Below are positions 33,971-41,992 of a DNA stretch of 42,010 nucleotides, in pieces. The DNA lies in contig DASVWH010000252.1 of NCBI GenBank assembly GCA_036389715.1, positions 1 to 42,010 of the forward strand. Direction: 5' to 3'. The notes beneath the pieces are model-generated. The model saw nothing but the letters and a program-made list of their open reading frames with translations. It was not told the DNA's origin and searched no databases. Origin of the DNA: DASVWH01 sp036389715. GTDB lineage: Bacteria > Acidobacteriota > Blastocatellia > Pyrinomonadales > Pyrinomonadaceae. Position numbers and translations under genes: made by a program. Each line of letters begins with the position of its first letter. Position 1 is the first letter of the stretch.

Positions 33971-34009
33971 ACCGGCGCGGGAACCTGAGCGCAGACGCGG
34001 AAGAGCGTG

Positions 34010-34070
34010 GACACAAAAGGACGCGGCGATGAAGAGCAAGTGAGCCTTCATCGCCGCGTCCTTCTGTGTC
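34010..34070. repeat. Long palindrome with GACGCGGCGA core between convergent genes
   Basis: Arms 34010-34034 and 34046-34070 pair with one mismatch over 25 bases around an 11-base loop. The core GGACGCGGCGA is shared with the palindrome at 8208-8270. Further out, GCAGACGC near 33991 and GCGTCTGC near 34083 can also pair. It lies between the convergent M16 and S1C genes and may act as a bidirectional terminator, but has no T-run. Confidence 0.75.
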
Positions 34071-34121
34071 TCTCTAAGCCTTGCGTCTGCCTGCGGTTTT
34101 CCGTCGCTGCGTCTTCGGGCT

Positions 34122-35267
34122 TCAGCGCTGAATCTCGCTGAGCAGCTTGCGGTAGAGCTTTTCGTCGAGCGATTGGAGCGTGCGGCTCTGTGCGAGGGCC
34201 GCGATGCGGTCGCCTATCTCCAGATAGGTCATGCCGAGATTGTAATGGGCTTCGGCCATCTCGGGCCGCAGCCGCGCGGCCTGGCGGTAGGCTTCGATGG
34301 CCTCGTAGAATCTGCCCGCGTAGTAATAGGCGTCGCCGAGCTTATTGTAAGCGTCAACGGAGTTCGGGCGCAGCTGAAGCGCACGCTGGAAGGCGCGGAT
34401 GGCGTCGTTGTTCTTGCCCTGCTTGACCTTGCAGTAGCCGACCTGAATCCAGGCTTCGGCGCGATTCGGATTCTTATTGACCGCGTTCTCGAAGAAGCCG
34501 AGCGCGCTGTCGTAGTTGCCGAGCCAGAGCGAGTTGAGCCCGTTGCGATACCACCACTCGGCCAGCAGTTCAGCCTGCGCGCCGGTCCTGTTCCTGTTGG
34601 CGAGATCGCTGAAGCTCAACAACTTTCCCGGCCTGAGCTGGTTCAGGCGCGTCGCGCCGAGCGCGAGATTGATGTTCTGGCCGTTGGTCACCTTCATCGT
34701 AATGACGCCGATGACCTGGCCTTTCATGTTAAAGAGCGGGCTGCCCGAATTGCCGTGAGAGATGGGGGCCGTAATCTGTATGACCTCGCCGAGGCTCGGC
34801 ACTTCGCGCACGGCCGAGACGATGCCGTCGGAGATGGAGCCTTCGAGGCGCAGCGGGTTGCCGATGACGAAAACGCTCTCGCCTTCTTCGGGCAGGCTGG
34901 TCGTGATGTCCAGGGAGCGCGCACGGTCGGCGGGCATCTCTATGCTGAGCAGCGCCAGGTCGCCCTCGTCGTCAACGCCGAGCATCCCCGTCACGGGATA
35001 AGTCTTACCCTTACCGTCGAGCGTCCTGATCTCCGCGCGGCTGGAGCCTTCGATGACGTGAAGGTTGGTCAGCACCTCTCCGGGGCGGACGAAAAAACCG
35101 CTGCCCGTAATCATCACTTCGCCTTTAGCATCGTAAGTGACGATGGCGACGACGGAGGGCTTGACCCGCCGAATCAGCTCGGGGAGCGTGGCCTGGGCCT
35201 GTGCGATTGATGCGAGCGTCGAAAATAGTACGAGCGCCAGCCATGGGGGTAGCTTGCGATTCAACAT
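34122..35267 (-). CDS. Exported trypsin-like (S1C/HtrA-type) protease with C-terminal TPRs
   Basis: A 381-residue protein with signal peptide 1-24 (LALVLFSTLASIAQAQ). The chymotrypsin-type domain has the full triad H70 (LTNLHVIEG), D103 (DDEGDLALL) and S174 (SHGNSGSPL), with VIGNPLRLEGSISDGIVS as in HtrA. There is no PDZ domain. Instead residues about 235-370 form four TPR-like units (LNSLWLGNYDSALGFFENAV, AWIQVGYCKVKQGKNNDAI, AYNKLGDAYYYAGRFYEAI, AHYNLGMTYLEIGDRIAAL), which would bind partner proteins. It is probably a periplasmic quality-control or regulatory protease. AGGATGAGG precedes the ATG. It is transcribed away from the MerR gene across 270 bases. Confidence 0.94.
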   Translation of the reverse strand: MLNRKLPPWLALVLFSTLASIAQAQATLPELIRRVKPSVVAIVTYDAKGEVMITGSGFFVRPGEVLTNLHVIEGSSRAEIRTLDGKGKTYPVTGMLGVDDEGDLALLSIEMPADRARSLDITTSLPEEGESVFVIGNPLRLEGSISDGIVSAVREVPSLGEVIQITAPISHGNSGSPLFNMKGQVIGVITMKVTNGQNINLALGATRLNQLRPGKLLSFSDLANRNRTGAQAELLAEWWYRNGLNSLWLGNYDSALGFFENAVNKNPNRAEAWIQVGYCKVKQGKNNDAIRAFQRALQLRPNSVDAYNKLGDAYYYAGRFYEAIEAYRQAARLRPEMAEAHYNLGMTYLEIGDRIAALAQSRTLQSLDEKLYRKLLSEIQR

Positions 35268-35479
35268 AGCCTCATCCTTACATTCGCAGACAAAAAGGGC
35301 TTGTCCGGCGAGGAAGATTTATGAGCTACTGCTCTTTGTCATAAGGGAATACGGCGCGAAGTGCGCCGAAGTTTCCTGCGTGATCGTCGGGAGCGCCGCC
35401 GGGCGGGCTATCGGCAAACTCGAATATAACACATTACCGCGCGGGGAAAATCAAAATTATTTTCCTCGAAAAATAGTGC

Positions 35480-35510
35480 TTGACCCTGACGTTGCGTCAG
35501 GCCGTAGGAT
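35480..35510 (+). promoter_or_regulatory. MerR-type promoter and operator
   Basis: TTGACC (35480-35485) and TAGGAT (35505-35510) are 19 bases apart, the overlong spacer that MerR regulators untwist. The spacer contains the perfect dyad CCTGACG-TTG-CGTCAGG (35485-35501). Transcription would begin near 35517, about 20 bases before the MerR start, so the regulator probably controls itself. Confidence 0.85.
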
Positions 35511-35537
35511 GACGGGTGAAGAAGGGAGGGAAGCGTT

Positions 35538-36293
35538 TTGAATCAGTCGCGGAACAATCTGTACAGGGCCAGCGAGTTCGCACGCCTGACGGGCGTGACG
35601 GTGCGCGCGCTGCACCACTACGACCGGGAAGGCCTGTTCAAGCCCACCGGGCGCAGCAGTGCCGGCTATCGCCTCTACGGCGAAGCGGACTTTGTGCGCC
35701 TGCAACAGATAGTGACGCTCAAATTCATCGGCCTCTCTCTGAAACAGATCAAGGGGCTTCTCGACCGCAAGATGCTCGACCTGGCGGCGACGCTCCGCCT
35801 TCAGCGTGAAGTGCTCGAAGAGAAGCGCCGTCAGTTAGACGCGGCGCTGCTGGCGGTCGCTCATGCTGAAAGCGTCTCGGCTCAGGGCGGCCAACCCGGG
35901 TGGGAAGCCTTCAAGAAGATTGTCGAGGTGATTAACATGCAGCAGAACAATGAATGGATGAAGAAATATTACACGGAAGAGCAGCTCGCGGACCTGGCGC
36001 GGCGCGCCACGCCCGAAGTGCTCGAACGCGGCCAGCGCGATTGGCAGGCGTTGATTAAGGATGTCGAAGCGGCCGTCTCGGAGGGCGTGGACCCGTCGAG
36101 CGAGAGGGCGCAGGCACTGGCCACCAGGTGGGCGGACCTGATAGAGCAGTTCACGGGCGGCGACCCCGGCATCCGCGAAAACCTCAAACGGTTGTACGCG
36201 GACCAGGCAAACTGGCCCAGCACTTTCGAGAAGCCCTTCGACAATGAAGTCGGGGCCTTTATCCACCGGGCAACGGCTGCGGGTGGAAAGTAA
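35538..36293 (+). CDS. MerR-family regulator with TipAS-like effector domain
   Basis: A 251-residue regulator that starts with TTG at 35538, supported by GGGAGGG eight bases upstream. Residues about 9-75 form a MerR winged helix (YRASEFARLTGVTVRALHHYDREGLFKPTGRSSAGYRLYGEAD), followed by the long dimerization helix (ATLRLQREVLEEKRRQLDAAL). The C-terminal part from about 135 (NEWMKKYYTEEQLADLARRATPEVLE) is a TipAS domain, known from TipA, which binds thiopeptide antibiotics and other cyclic compounds. It is therefore expected to activate its own promoter, and perhaps others, in response to a small molecule. No typical resistance gene lies next to it. Confidence 0.93.
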   Translation: MNQSRNNLYRASEFARLTGVTVRALHHYDREGLFKPTGRSSAGYRLYGEADFVRLQQIVTLKFIGLSLKQIKGLLDRKMLDLAATLRLQREVLEEKRRQLDAALLAVAHAESVSAQGGQPGWEAFKKIVEVINMQQNNEWMKKYYTEEQLADLARRATPEVLERGQRDWQALIKDVEAAVSEGVDPSSERAQALATRWADLIEQFTGGDPGIRENLKRLYADQANWPSTFEKPFDNEVGAFIHRATAAGGK

Positions 36294-36320
36294 GGGCCGG
36301 GAAGTCATGCAACAGAGAAG

Positions 36321-36356
36321 AGCGGGGAGGCTCAAAACCCTTCGAGCCTCCCCGCT
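36321..36356. terminator. Bidirectional terminator between MerR and the next gene
   Basis: A perfect 13-bp stem, AGCGGGGAGGCTC (36321-36333) and GAGCCTCCCCGCT (36344-36356), closes a ten-base loop AAAACCCTTC. TTGTCTC follows on the plus strand and CTTCTCTGTT on the minus strand. It separates the converging MerR gene and the secreted protein at 36415. Confidence 0.75.
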
Positions 36357-36414
36357 TTGTCTCGCGTTCTCTGATGCTTCGCTGCGGGTTCGAGCCTGCT
36401 TTGTCTCGCATCCG

Positions 36415-37641
36415 TTAGGGCTGCTCGGCCCACTTTTCCAGCAGCGGCTTCAACTCCGGGAAGCTCAACCGCTCGCCCTGCCAGGCGTATTCGCTGAGAC
36501 CCGCGACGGCGTTCCAGGTCGGGTGATAACGCAGGTAGATGTCCTGCTCGCGCCTCTTGCCCCAGCTGCCGTCGGCATTCTGATGGGTCAAATAATACTC
36601 CATCCCGGCGCGAATGACCGGATCGCGGCTGGTCAGGCCAAAGGCCCTCAACGTGTCCATAAACTCGCCGAGCATGTCTGCGTCCTGCTGCGCGATTGCC
36701 TCCTTGAGATTCGCGCGCAGGAACTCATACTCCGGTCGCAGGAGCGTGGGCGAGAGCCTGTACTGGTTATAGTTGTTCAGCGTGTAGACGATGTGCGTGA
36801 TGGCATAGACCGTGTCGTAAAATTCTGCATCGGTTGGACTCGCGGCGGCGCGATAAGGGCGCAGGGTGGGCAGCCACTTGAGCACGTCCGCGTAGCTCGC
36901 GCCGAGACGAATGCCGGAACGCTCGCCGACGTAGGCCGTAATCAGCGCGTCGTACCAAACGTCGTAACGCGTCCGCATCACGAGCGGCCTGCGGCAAACG
37001 TGACAGACCTTGCTCCCGCGCCGGTTGTCGTCCGTCCCGCAAAATTTGCACTCATCGGGCACGTCTGACGGCGGCGGCTCCGTCAGCGGGTCGAAGAGCA
37101 GGTAAGCGCGCGCCGAAAAACGCGGGGCCGCTCGCTTGAGCTGCTCTTTGAGCTGCGGGTCGGGGATGCCGAGGCTCTCTGCGGCGTCGTCCCCGAAGGC
37201 CATGTCGGAGATCATCCCGGCGTCGGCGTCCGCCGGGAGCGAGCGGTGAAGCTGCCGCCAGCGGCGGGCGCGCTCTCTGCCCATCCGCCGCGCCATGCGT
37301 CTTAGCCGCGGGTCTCTGACGGCCTCCGAGAGAGTGTAAAAGCACCAGACGTAGTCGTGGCCGTACTCGGCGAAGTTGCGCCTGTCGAGCGCCGTCCGGT
37401 AGATGAACTCGAGCCCGCGATAGGTCGCCCGCGCGCGGTCAAGCTCCGTCAGCCGTGAGCCGGGCCAGAGCGGCTCGCCGCGCTTCCCATTCCCGAGGAC
37501 TCTGCTCGCGTGCCTGTGCGCTCCCGGGGCCCCCGGCAGATGCGAATGCGCGGCGTCGTAGATGCGGGCACGAGGCGAGGCAAACGCCGGCGCAAGAGTG
37601 AAGAGGATCAAGCATAAGGAGAGCAGTTTTCTGTTCATCAT
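36415..37641 (-). CDS. Secreted helical-repeat protein with internal zinc ribbon
   Basis: A 408-residue protein with signal peptide (KLLSLCLILFTLAPAFASP). The mature part is mostly alpha-helical with conserved aromatic residues (YRGLEFIYRTALDRRNFAEYGHDYVWCFYTL). A four-Cys ribbon in the middle (CKFCGTDDNRRGSKVCHVC) could bind zinc. Near the C-terminus MEYYLTHQNADGSWG resembles a QW-type motif of squalene/terpene cyclases and related alpha/alpha toroids, so the fold may be such a toroid; catalytic acidic residues of a cyclase are not evident. The function is unknown. The start was set at the tandem ATG at 37641/37638, with GGGGTGA just upstream. It converges on MerR and diverges from the RRM gene. 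Confidence 0.7.
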   Translation of the reverse strand: MMNRKLLSLCLILFTLAPAFASPRARIYDAAHSHLPGAPGAHRHASRVLGNGKRGEPLWPGSRLTELDRARATYRGLEFIYRTALDRRNFAEYGHDYVWCFYTLSEAVRDPRLRRMARRMGRERARRWRQLHRSLPADADAGMISDMAFGDDAAESLGIPDPQLKEQLKRAAPRFSARAYLLFDPLTEPPPSDVPDECKFCGTDDNRRGSKVCHVCRRPLVMRTRYDVWYDALITAYVGERSGIRLGASYADVLKWLPTLRPYRAAASPTDAEFYDTVYAITHIVYTLNNYNQYRLSPTLLRPEYEFLRANLKEAIAQQDADMLGEFMDTLRAFGLTSRDPVIRAGMEYYLTHQNADGSWGKRREQDIYLRYHPTWNAVAGLSEYAWQGERLSFPELKPLLEKWAEQP

Positions 37642-37975
37642 ATTCACCCCGCTGCCTTCACGGCGGAAGAGAGTTTACCGCGAGGCGGAAATAAATCCAG
37701 CGGCTTGCGCTCGCCGTGAAATATCAGGCATACTTTACACGTCAGTTCCTACTCTCGCGCATCAATGGTGACTGCGCCTGCCCGTGACCGTAAAGCGACG
37801 ACGTTCGGCTGAAGAGAGAGTGAGGCTCGTTATCAACCTGTTAGAAGCCGCTCTCGTTACTGTTAGAGCATCGGGTGCGTCGCGTTTCGCTGAAGAGGAA
37901 TTTTGGCTCCCCGCCTTCATCTCCGCGATTCCACAAAGCCCGCGCTTCCTTTGACCCTGAAGGACTAAGAAGAAA
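37642..37975. other. Divergent non-coding spacer upstream of the RRM gene
   Basis: These 334 bases lie between the divergent secreted protein and RRM genes and hold no supported gene. No clear -35/-10 pair was found. The RRM gene is preceded by AAGGACTAAGAAGAAA, a weak ribosome-binding site. Candidate elements for cold or stress control cannot be judged by eye. Confidence 0.45.
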
Positions 37976-38377
37976 ATGGCTACGAAACTTTATGTCGGTA
38001 ATCTCTCTTTTAAAACCACGAGCGACGACCTGCGCGAGCATTTCTCGCAAGCCGGGACGGTCGAATCGGCCTCCGTCATCGAAGATCGCGAAACGGGACG
38101 CTCACGCGGCTTCGGGTTCGTCGAAATGGCGACGGCCGAAGACGCGCAGGCTGCCATTGAAAAGTTCAACGGCCAGGATTTGAACGGCCGTAACCTGACC
38201 GTCAACGAAGCCAAGCCGAAGACGGATCGCGGCGGTGGCGGCGGCGGCCGCGGCGGCTATGGCGGCGGTGGCGGTGGCGGACGTGGCGGCTACGGTGGCG
38301 GCGGCGGCGGTGACCGTGATCGCGGCGGCTACGGCGGCGGTGGCGGCGGGCGCAACGACCGCGAACCGCGCTGGTAG
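37976..38377 (+). CDS. RRM-type RNA-binding protein with glycine-rich tail
   Basis: A 133-residue protein of the bacterial/cyanobacterial Rbp type. The RNA recognition motif spans residues 4-80, with RNP-2 as LYVGNL (5-10) and RNP-1 as RGFGFVEM (44-51), both with the aromatic residues that stack on RNA bases. The rest is a Gly/Arg/Tyr-rich tail made of GGYGGGGGG units (about 83-127) that ends NDREPRW. Such proteins bind single-stranded RNA and often rise in the cold or act in RNA folding and phase separation; the target is not known. The tail is encoded by near-identical GGC/GGT repeats, which are prone to length change. Confidence 0.95.
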   Translation: MATKLYVGNLSFKTTSDDLREHFSQAGTVESASVIEDRETGRSRGFGFVEMATAEDAQAAIEKFNGQDLNGRNLTVNEAKPKTDRGGGGGGRGGYGGGGGGGRGGYGGGGGGDRDRGGYGGGGGGRNDREPRW

Positions 38378-38386
38378 TTTAAGACA

Positions 38387-38540
38387 GTGATGAGTGATGG
38401 GTGATGGGTGATGACTAAAAAGTCGTCGCTCATCACTCATCGCGCATCGCGCACCACTCATCGCCCGTCACTCATTCCACTTCTCTCGCTCATCACTCAT
38501 CACTCATCACTCATCACTCATCACTTCATTATCCATCACT
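38387..38540. repeat. Heptamer repeat array, GTGATGA/CATCACT family, palindromic
   Basis: This convergent spacer is filled by 7-base units. It starts GTGATGA, GTGATGG, GTGATGG, GTGATGA, turns over at ACTAAAAAGT, and then runs as CATCACT-type units, the cleanest being five in a row from about 38490. The outer ends (ACAGTGATG near 38384, CATCACTGT near 38534) also pair. It may end both transcripts. Confidence 0.85.
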
Positions 38541-38543
38541 GTT

Positions 38544-39938
38544 TTAAGGAATGAACCGGCGCGGCTGGCCCTTTGACCAGGGGTCGTAGTCCTGTGCGAA
38601 CCTGAGGCGCTCGGCAATCGGCGGGTGGCTGAAGAGCCAGAACCTGACGAAGGCTGGCGGGCTCGGATGGGAGAGCGACGTTTCGCCGAGAACTTGAAAG
38701 GATTCGGCGGCGGCTTCGGCCGAGTCGGGCGTGATGCCATGCGTCACCTCCAGGCCGTAGATGTCCGCCTCGTGCTCCAGGTAGCGGCTAAAGCCGTTGG
38801 CGACAGGCTCGGCTAAAAAGGTGAAGAGGACGAAGAAGAGCATCAAGAGCGGCAGCGCGGCCCAATCGTCGGCCCCGCGAATGGCCCAGCGCTCGCCCCG
38901 GCGACCAAGCACCCACCGCACCGCGTGATAGAGCGCGAAGAACAACAGGAGCATTCCGAGGGCCGCGGCGGCCATCCCCTTGAGGATGTGACCCAGAACG
39001 TAGTGGCCCATCTCATGGCCGAAGATGAAGAGCGTTTGCGCTGTGTTCATCTTCTCGATGGTCGTATCCCAGACGACCACACGCTTGGTCACGCCGACGC
39101 CCGTCACGTAGGCATTGAGCGTGCGCGTCTTCTCGCTCGCGTTCATCTCGAACATCCGTTCGCGCGGGATCGAGAGCCCGCCGCGTTTCACTACCTTTTC
39201 CAGCTCGGCGACCAGCCGCGGCTGCTTCGGCTCAAGCGGCTCGAACCTGTTGAACAACGGGTCGAGCGCGACCGGCGCGATGAAGACGATGAAGACCATG
39301 ATGGGCAGCATCGCCAGCCAGAAGTAGAGCCACCAGCGTCGCGGGCTGCGACGAATCACGGCGAGGAGCAGCCGGACCAGCAAAGTTCCGAGGACCAGCA
39401 TCACCAGCAAGCCCTTCGCCCAATCCCAGAACCATGAGCCCCATCCCTGCACGGAGAGCCCGTACCGGAGCTGAAGATTGTGACCGTAGATTCCCAGCGG
39501 CAGGTGCAGCAGACTCCAGAGCGAGAGCAGCAGCGGGACGAAGATGATTGCCTGGACCAGACGACGCCCCGAAGCCGCCTCCGCCCAGCCTCTGAAGACA
39601 GGCGCGACGCGCATCAAGAGCAGGAGCAAGAGCAGGAGCAGGCTATAACCGACGCCGATGAAGTGCAGGCGGTAGTAGATGTTCGAGAGTGTGACGGCCT
39701 GCTCGTACTTATCCGGGGGCAGCGTGTATGACGTGACCCTTTGTCGTTCCGGCGTCGCCTGCTGCTCCGGCGTCGCCGTGGGGGCTTGCGGCTGCGCCGT
39801 CTCTTGCTCTGCGCCTGGCGTCGAAGGCGTCTGTGCGAAGCAGATGAGCGACGAGGCCGAAAGAAGACAGCAGAGCAGAGAGAGCAGGAGACACGCCGCC
39901 CGTCTCTTCGGTTGTGCCCTTGCGGTTCTACTTCTCAT
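38544..39938 (-). CDS. M48-family zinc metallopeptidase (Ste24/CAAX protease-like)
   Basis: A 464-residue integral membrane protease. It has an N-terminal signal or anchor segment, a low-complexity Pro/Gln/Ala stretch (about 38-65), and about five to seven membrane helices. The zinc site is H308-E309-x2-H312 in GHEMGHYVLGH, with the third ligand Glu in LEHEADIYGLEV downstream. The C-terminal part (HPSPPAFVRFWLFSHPPIAERL) is typical of Ste24-like M48A enzymes. In bacteria such proteases take part in membrane-protein quality control. The start at 39938 overlaps the stop of the PD40 gene in ATGA, so the two are co-translated. Confidence 0.93.
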   Translation of the reverse strand: MRSRTARAQPKRRAACLLLSLLCCLLSASSLICFAQTPSTPGAEQETAQPQAPTATPEQQATPERQRVTSYTLPPDKYEQAVTLSNIYYRLHFIGVGYSLLLLLLLLLMRVAPVFRGWAEAASGRRLVQAIIFVPLLLSLWSLLHLPLGIYGHNLQLRYGLSVQGWGSWFWDWAKGLLVMLVLGTLLVRLLLAVIRRSPRRWWLYFWLAMLPIMVFIVFIAPVALDPLFNRFEPLEPKQPRLVAELEKVVKRGGLSIPRERMFEMNASEKTRTLNAYVTGVGVTKRVVVWDTTIEKMNTAQTLFIFGHEMGHYVLGHILKGMAAAALGMLLLFFALYHAVRWVLGRRGERWAIRGADDWAALPLLMLFFVLFTFLAEPVANGFSRYLEHEADIYGLEVTHGITPDSAEAAAESFQVLGETSLSHPSPPAFVRFWLFSHPPIAERLRFAQDYDPWSKGQPRRFIP

Positions 39939-40999
39939 TCTATCCAGTCGGCGATGAAGACGTTGGTGTCGCCGCGCGCCTTCGCATTGCGGTTCGAGGC
40001 GAAGACGAGCCTGCGCCCGTCCGGCGAGAACATCGGGAACCCGTCAAAGCTCTCGTGATAAGTGATGCGCTCCAAACCCGTGCCGTCAACGTTGATTTTG
40101 TAGAGGTCGAAGTTGCGTCCCTTCGGGTCGTTGACGTTGGACGCAAAGATGATTCGTTTCGCGTCCGAAAAGAAATAGGGCGCGAAGCTCGCCGCGCCGA
40201 GACGCGTCACCTGCCGCTTATCACTGCCGTCCGCGTTCATCACCCAGATTTCAAAGACGGTCGGCTCGATCAGATTTTCGGCCAGCTTCTGGCGATAGCG
40301 CGCAAGCTCCGCAGGGGTCTGCGGGTGAAAGGCGCGGTAGACTATCCGGCTGCCGTCGGCCGAGAAGAAAGCGCCGCCGTCGTAGCCCACTTCGCTCGTC
40401 AGACGACGGACGTTGCGGCCTTTCGCATCCATCGTGTAGATGTCCAGGTCGCCGTCGCGCATCGAGGTGAAGACTATCCTTCGCCCGTCGGTCGAGACGG
40501 TCGCTTCGGCGTCATAGCCGGGCGTAGAGGTCAACTGTTTTAACCCCTTGCCGTCGGGCCGCGCCGTGAAGATGTCGTAGGACGGATAGATGGGCCAGAC
40601 GTAGCCCCGCGAATAATCTGGACGGGGCGGACACCCGCGCGCCGCCAGGTGCGTCGAGGCATAGAGGATGCGGCGCTCGCGCGGAAAGAAGTAGGAGCAG
40701 GTCGTGCGGCCCTCCCCCGTCGAAACCATCCGCACGTCCGAGCCGTCGGCACGCATCGTATAAATCTGATCGCACTCGCGCCCGTCGCGCCTAGATTGAA
40801 AGATGAGCCGACCGCCGTCGGCCGAAAAGTAGGCTTCGGCGTTCTCGCCGCCGAAGGTCAACTGGCGCACGTTGCCCAGATGCCTTTCGGCCTTCAGCGT
40901 CAGCGAATCCTGCGGCAATTCCTTCGCAATCCTCGGATTCACCGCGACGAGCGGCGCTAACAGCAGGAGCAGGACAAAAAGCGGGGTTAAGAATTTCAT
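39935..40999 (-). CDS. Secreted TolB-like PD40 beta-propeller protein
   Basis: A 354-residue protein with signal peptide (FLTPLFVLLLLLAPLVAV). It is built from six PD40/TolB-like blades with a repeating pattern FSADGxRLIFxSxRDGxxxIYTMxADG (for example YFSADGGRLIFQSRRDG, VSTDGRRIVFTSMRDGDLDIYTMD, FFSADGSRIVYRAFH, MFSPDGRRLVFASNRNA). Such propellers form periplasmic scaffolds or sensors, and are common in Acidobacteriota. No peptidase domain follows. Translational coupling with the M48 protease suggests a shared task at the membrane. The first codon ATG at 40999 lies between the heptamer array and the signal peptide, and has a weak ribosome-binding site. Confidence 0.93.
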   Translation of the reverse strand: MKFLTPLFVLLLLLAPLVAVNPRIAKELPQDSLTLKAERHLGNVRQLTFGGENAEAYFSADGGRLIFQSRRDGRECDQIYTMRADGSDVRMVSTGEGRTTCSYFFPRERRILYASTHLAARGCPPRPDYSRGYVWPIYPSYDIFTARPDGKGLKQLTSTPGYDAEATVSTDGRRIVFTSMRDGDLDIYTMDAKGRNVRRLTSEVGYDGGAFFSADGSRIVYRAFHPQTPAELARYRQKLAENLIEPTVFEIWVMNADGSDKRQVTRLGAASFAPYFFSDAKRIIFASNVNDPKGRNFDLYKINVDGTGLERITYHESFDGFPMFSPDGRRLVFASNRNAKARGDTNVFIADWIE

Positions 41000-41023
41000 C
41001 GGACAGCAAAAGAGTAATAAGAA

Positions 41024-41056
41024 GAGTGATGAGTAATGAGTGATGAGTGATGAGTA
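41024..41056. repeat. Short heptamer array, GAGTGAT family, interrupted by an IS
   Basis: GAGTGAT, GAGTAAT, GAGTGAT, GAGTGAT and a truncated GAGTA follow each other from 41024 to 41056, the same family as at 38387-38540. The IS982-like element begins at the next base, so the array is cut by the insertion. Confidence 0.75.
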
Positions 41057-41074
41057 AACCCGAGTCTTGAGTTG
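41057..41074 (+). repeat. Left terminal inverted repeat of the IS
   Basis: AACCCGAGTCTTGAGTTG; matches the reverse complement of 41993-42010 at 17 of 18 bases. Confidence 0.88.
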
Positions 41075-41157
41075 AAAAGTTAAAGGTCGTCACCTCTTGG
41101 CAGGTGTGTAGAATGAAGTTGCAACACTTTATCTACCACCGCTAGAGGACAACGACC

Positions 41158-41991
41158 ATGAGCAGCATAGAACATCAGATGACAGAAATCTACGTCTTCG
41201 TTGATGATTTCCTTCAAGCCCATCCGCGCCGCGCTGGCTGGCGTCGTTCGCCTAACTCGACGCCTGCTTTCACGGATGCCGAAGTCATCACCATTGCCCT
41301 TTTGCAAGGCTCGTTTGGCTGCGCCACGCTCAAGCGGGCCTATCTGCTTATCCGTGAAAACTGGCGCGCCGCCTTTCCCAGCCTCTGCTCTTACAAACAA
41401 TGGCTGCATCGCTTGCACCAGTTGACGGCTCTGGTCGGGCAACTGGTCGAAGCCGCCCGTTGCAGCGACTTCCAGCCTACTTCGCTCTATCTGATGGATG
41501 CCAAACCCATTCCGGTCTGCAAGCCAATCCGCCACGGGCGGGTGCGACTCTTGAGAGAAGACGGGGCATATTTCGGGAAAGGGACGACGGGCTGGTACTT
41601 CGGCTTCAAACTGCATCTCATCACCACTTATGCGGGAGAGGTCTTGTGTGGCGCACTGACTTCGGCCAACACCAACGAGCGCGATGTGGCCGGTGCGCTC
41701 TCTCAAGCCGTTGATGGCGGCATTGTGCTGTGTGATGGAGGCTATCGGAGTGCTCCGCTGGCCCGCTCTTTGGCTGAAGAATCGGAGATATTGCTCATCA
41801 CGCCCCAGGAGTCTGGGGCGAGGCGTGCGCTCATCAGTAGTCTGCGCGAGCGGGTCGAGACAACGTTCTCGCAGTTGTGGACGAGGTTCGTAGACCGTGT
41901 GTTTAGTCGTTCGTGGCATGGACTATGGAACACTATCAAGCTGAAGATGCTGCATTACAATCTGTGTCGTGCTGGGTTACTTTCAGCATAA
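41158..41991 (+). CDS. IS982-family-like DDE transposase
   Basis: A 277-residue transposase. The N-terminal region (TEIYVFVDDFLQAH, then FTDAEVITIALLQG) matches the IS982 family pattern. The catalytic core has the first Asp in YLMDAKPIPVCK, a GWYFGFKLHLITTYAGEVL stretch typical of this group, the second Asp in VLCDGGYRSAPLA and the Glu in RVETTFSQLWTRF. All three acidic residues are present, so it is probably active. The ATG at 41158 has GAGG 10 bases upstream. The stop lies one base before the right inverted repeat. Codon use is less GC-biased than in neighbouring genes. Confidence 0.9.
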   Translation: MSSIEHQMTEIYVFVDDFLQAHPRRAGWRRSPNSTPAFTDAEVITIALLQGSFGCATLKRAYLLIRENWRAAFPSLCSYKQWLHRLHQLTALVGQLVEAARCSDFQPTSLYLMDAKPIPVCKPIRHGRVRLLREDGAYFGKGTTGWYFGFKLHLITTYAGEVLCGALTSANTNERDVAGALSQAVDGGIVLCDGGYRSAPLARSLAEESEILLITPQESGARRALISSLRERVETTFSQLWTRFVDRVFSRSWHGLWNTIKLKMLHYNLCRAGLLSA

Positions 41992-41992
41992 C

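Noticed and set aside
32957..34051. A 364-codon minus-strand frame opposite the second M16 gene
   Set aside because: It is antisense to conserved M16 sequence and has no motif.
38230..38370. Independent DNA repeat in the RRM gene
   Set aside because: The GGC/GGT repeats encode the glycine-rich tail and keep the reading frame, so they are explained by the protein.
38387..38540. CRISPR array
   Set aside because: Units are seven bases, contiguous and without spacers; this is a tandem heptamer array.
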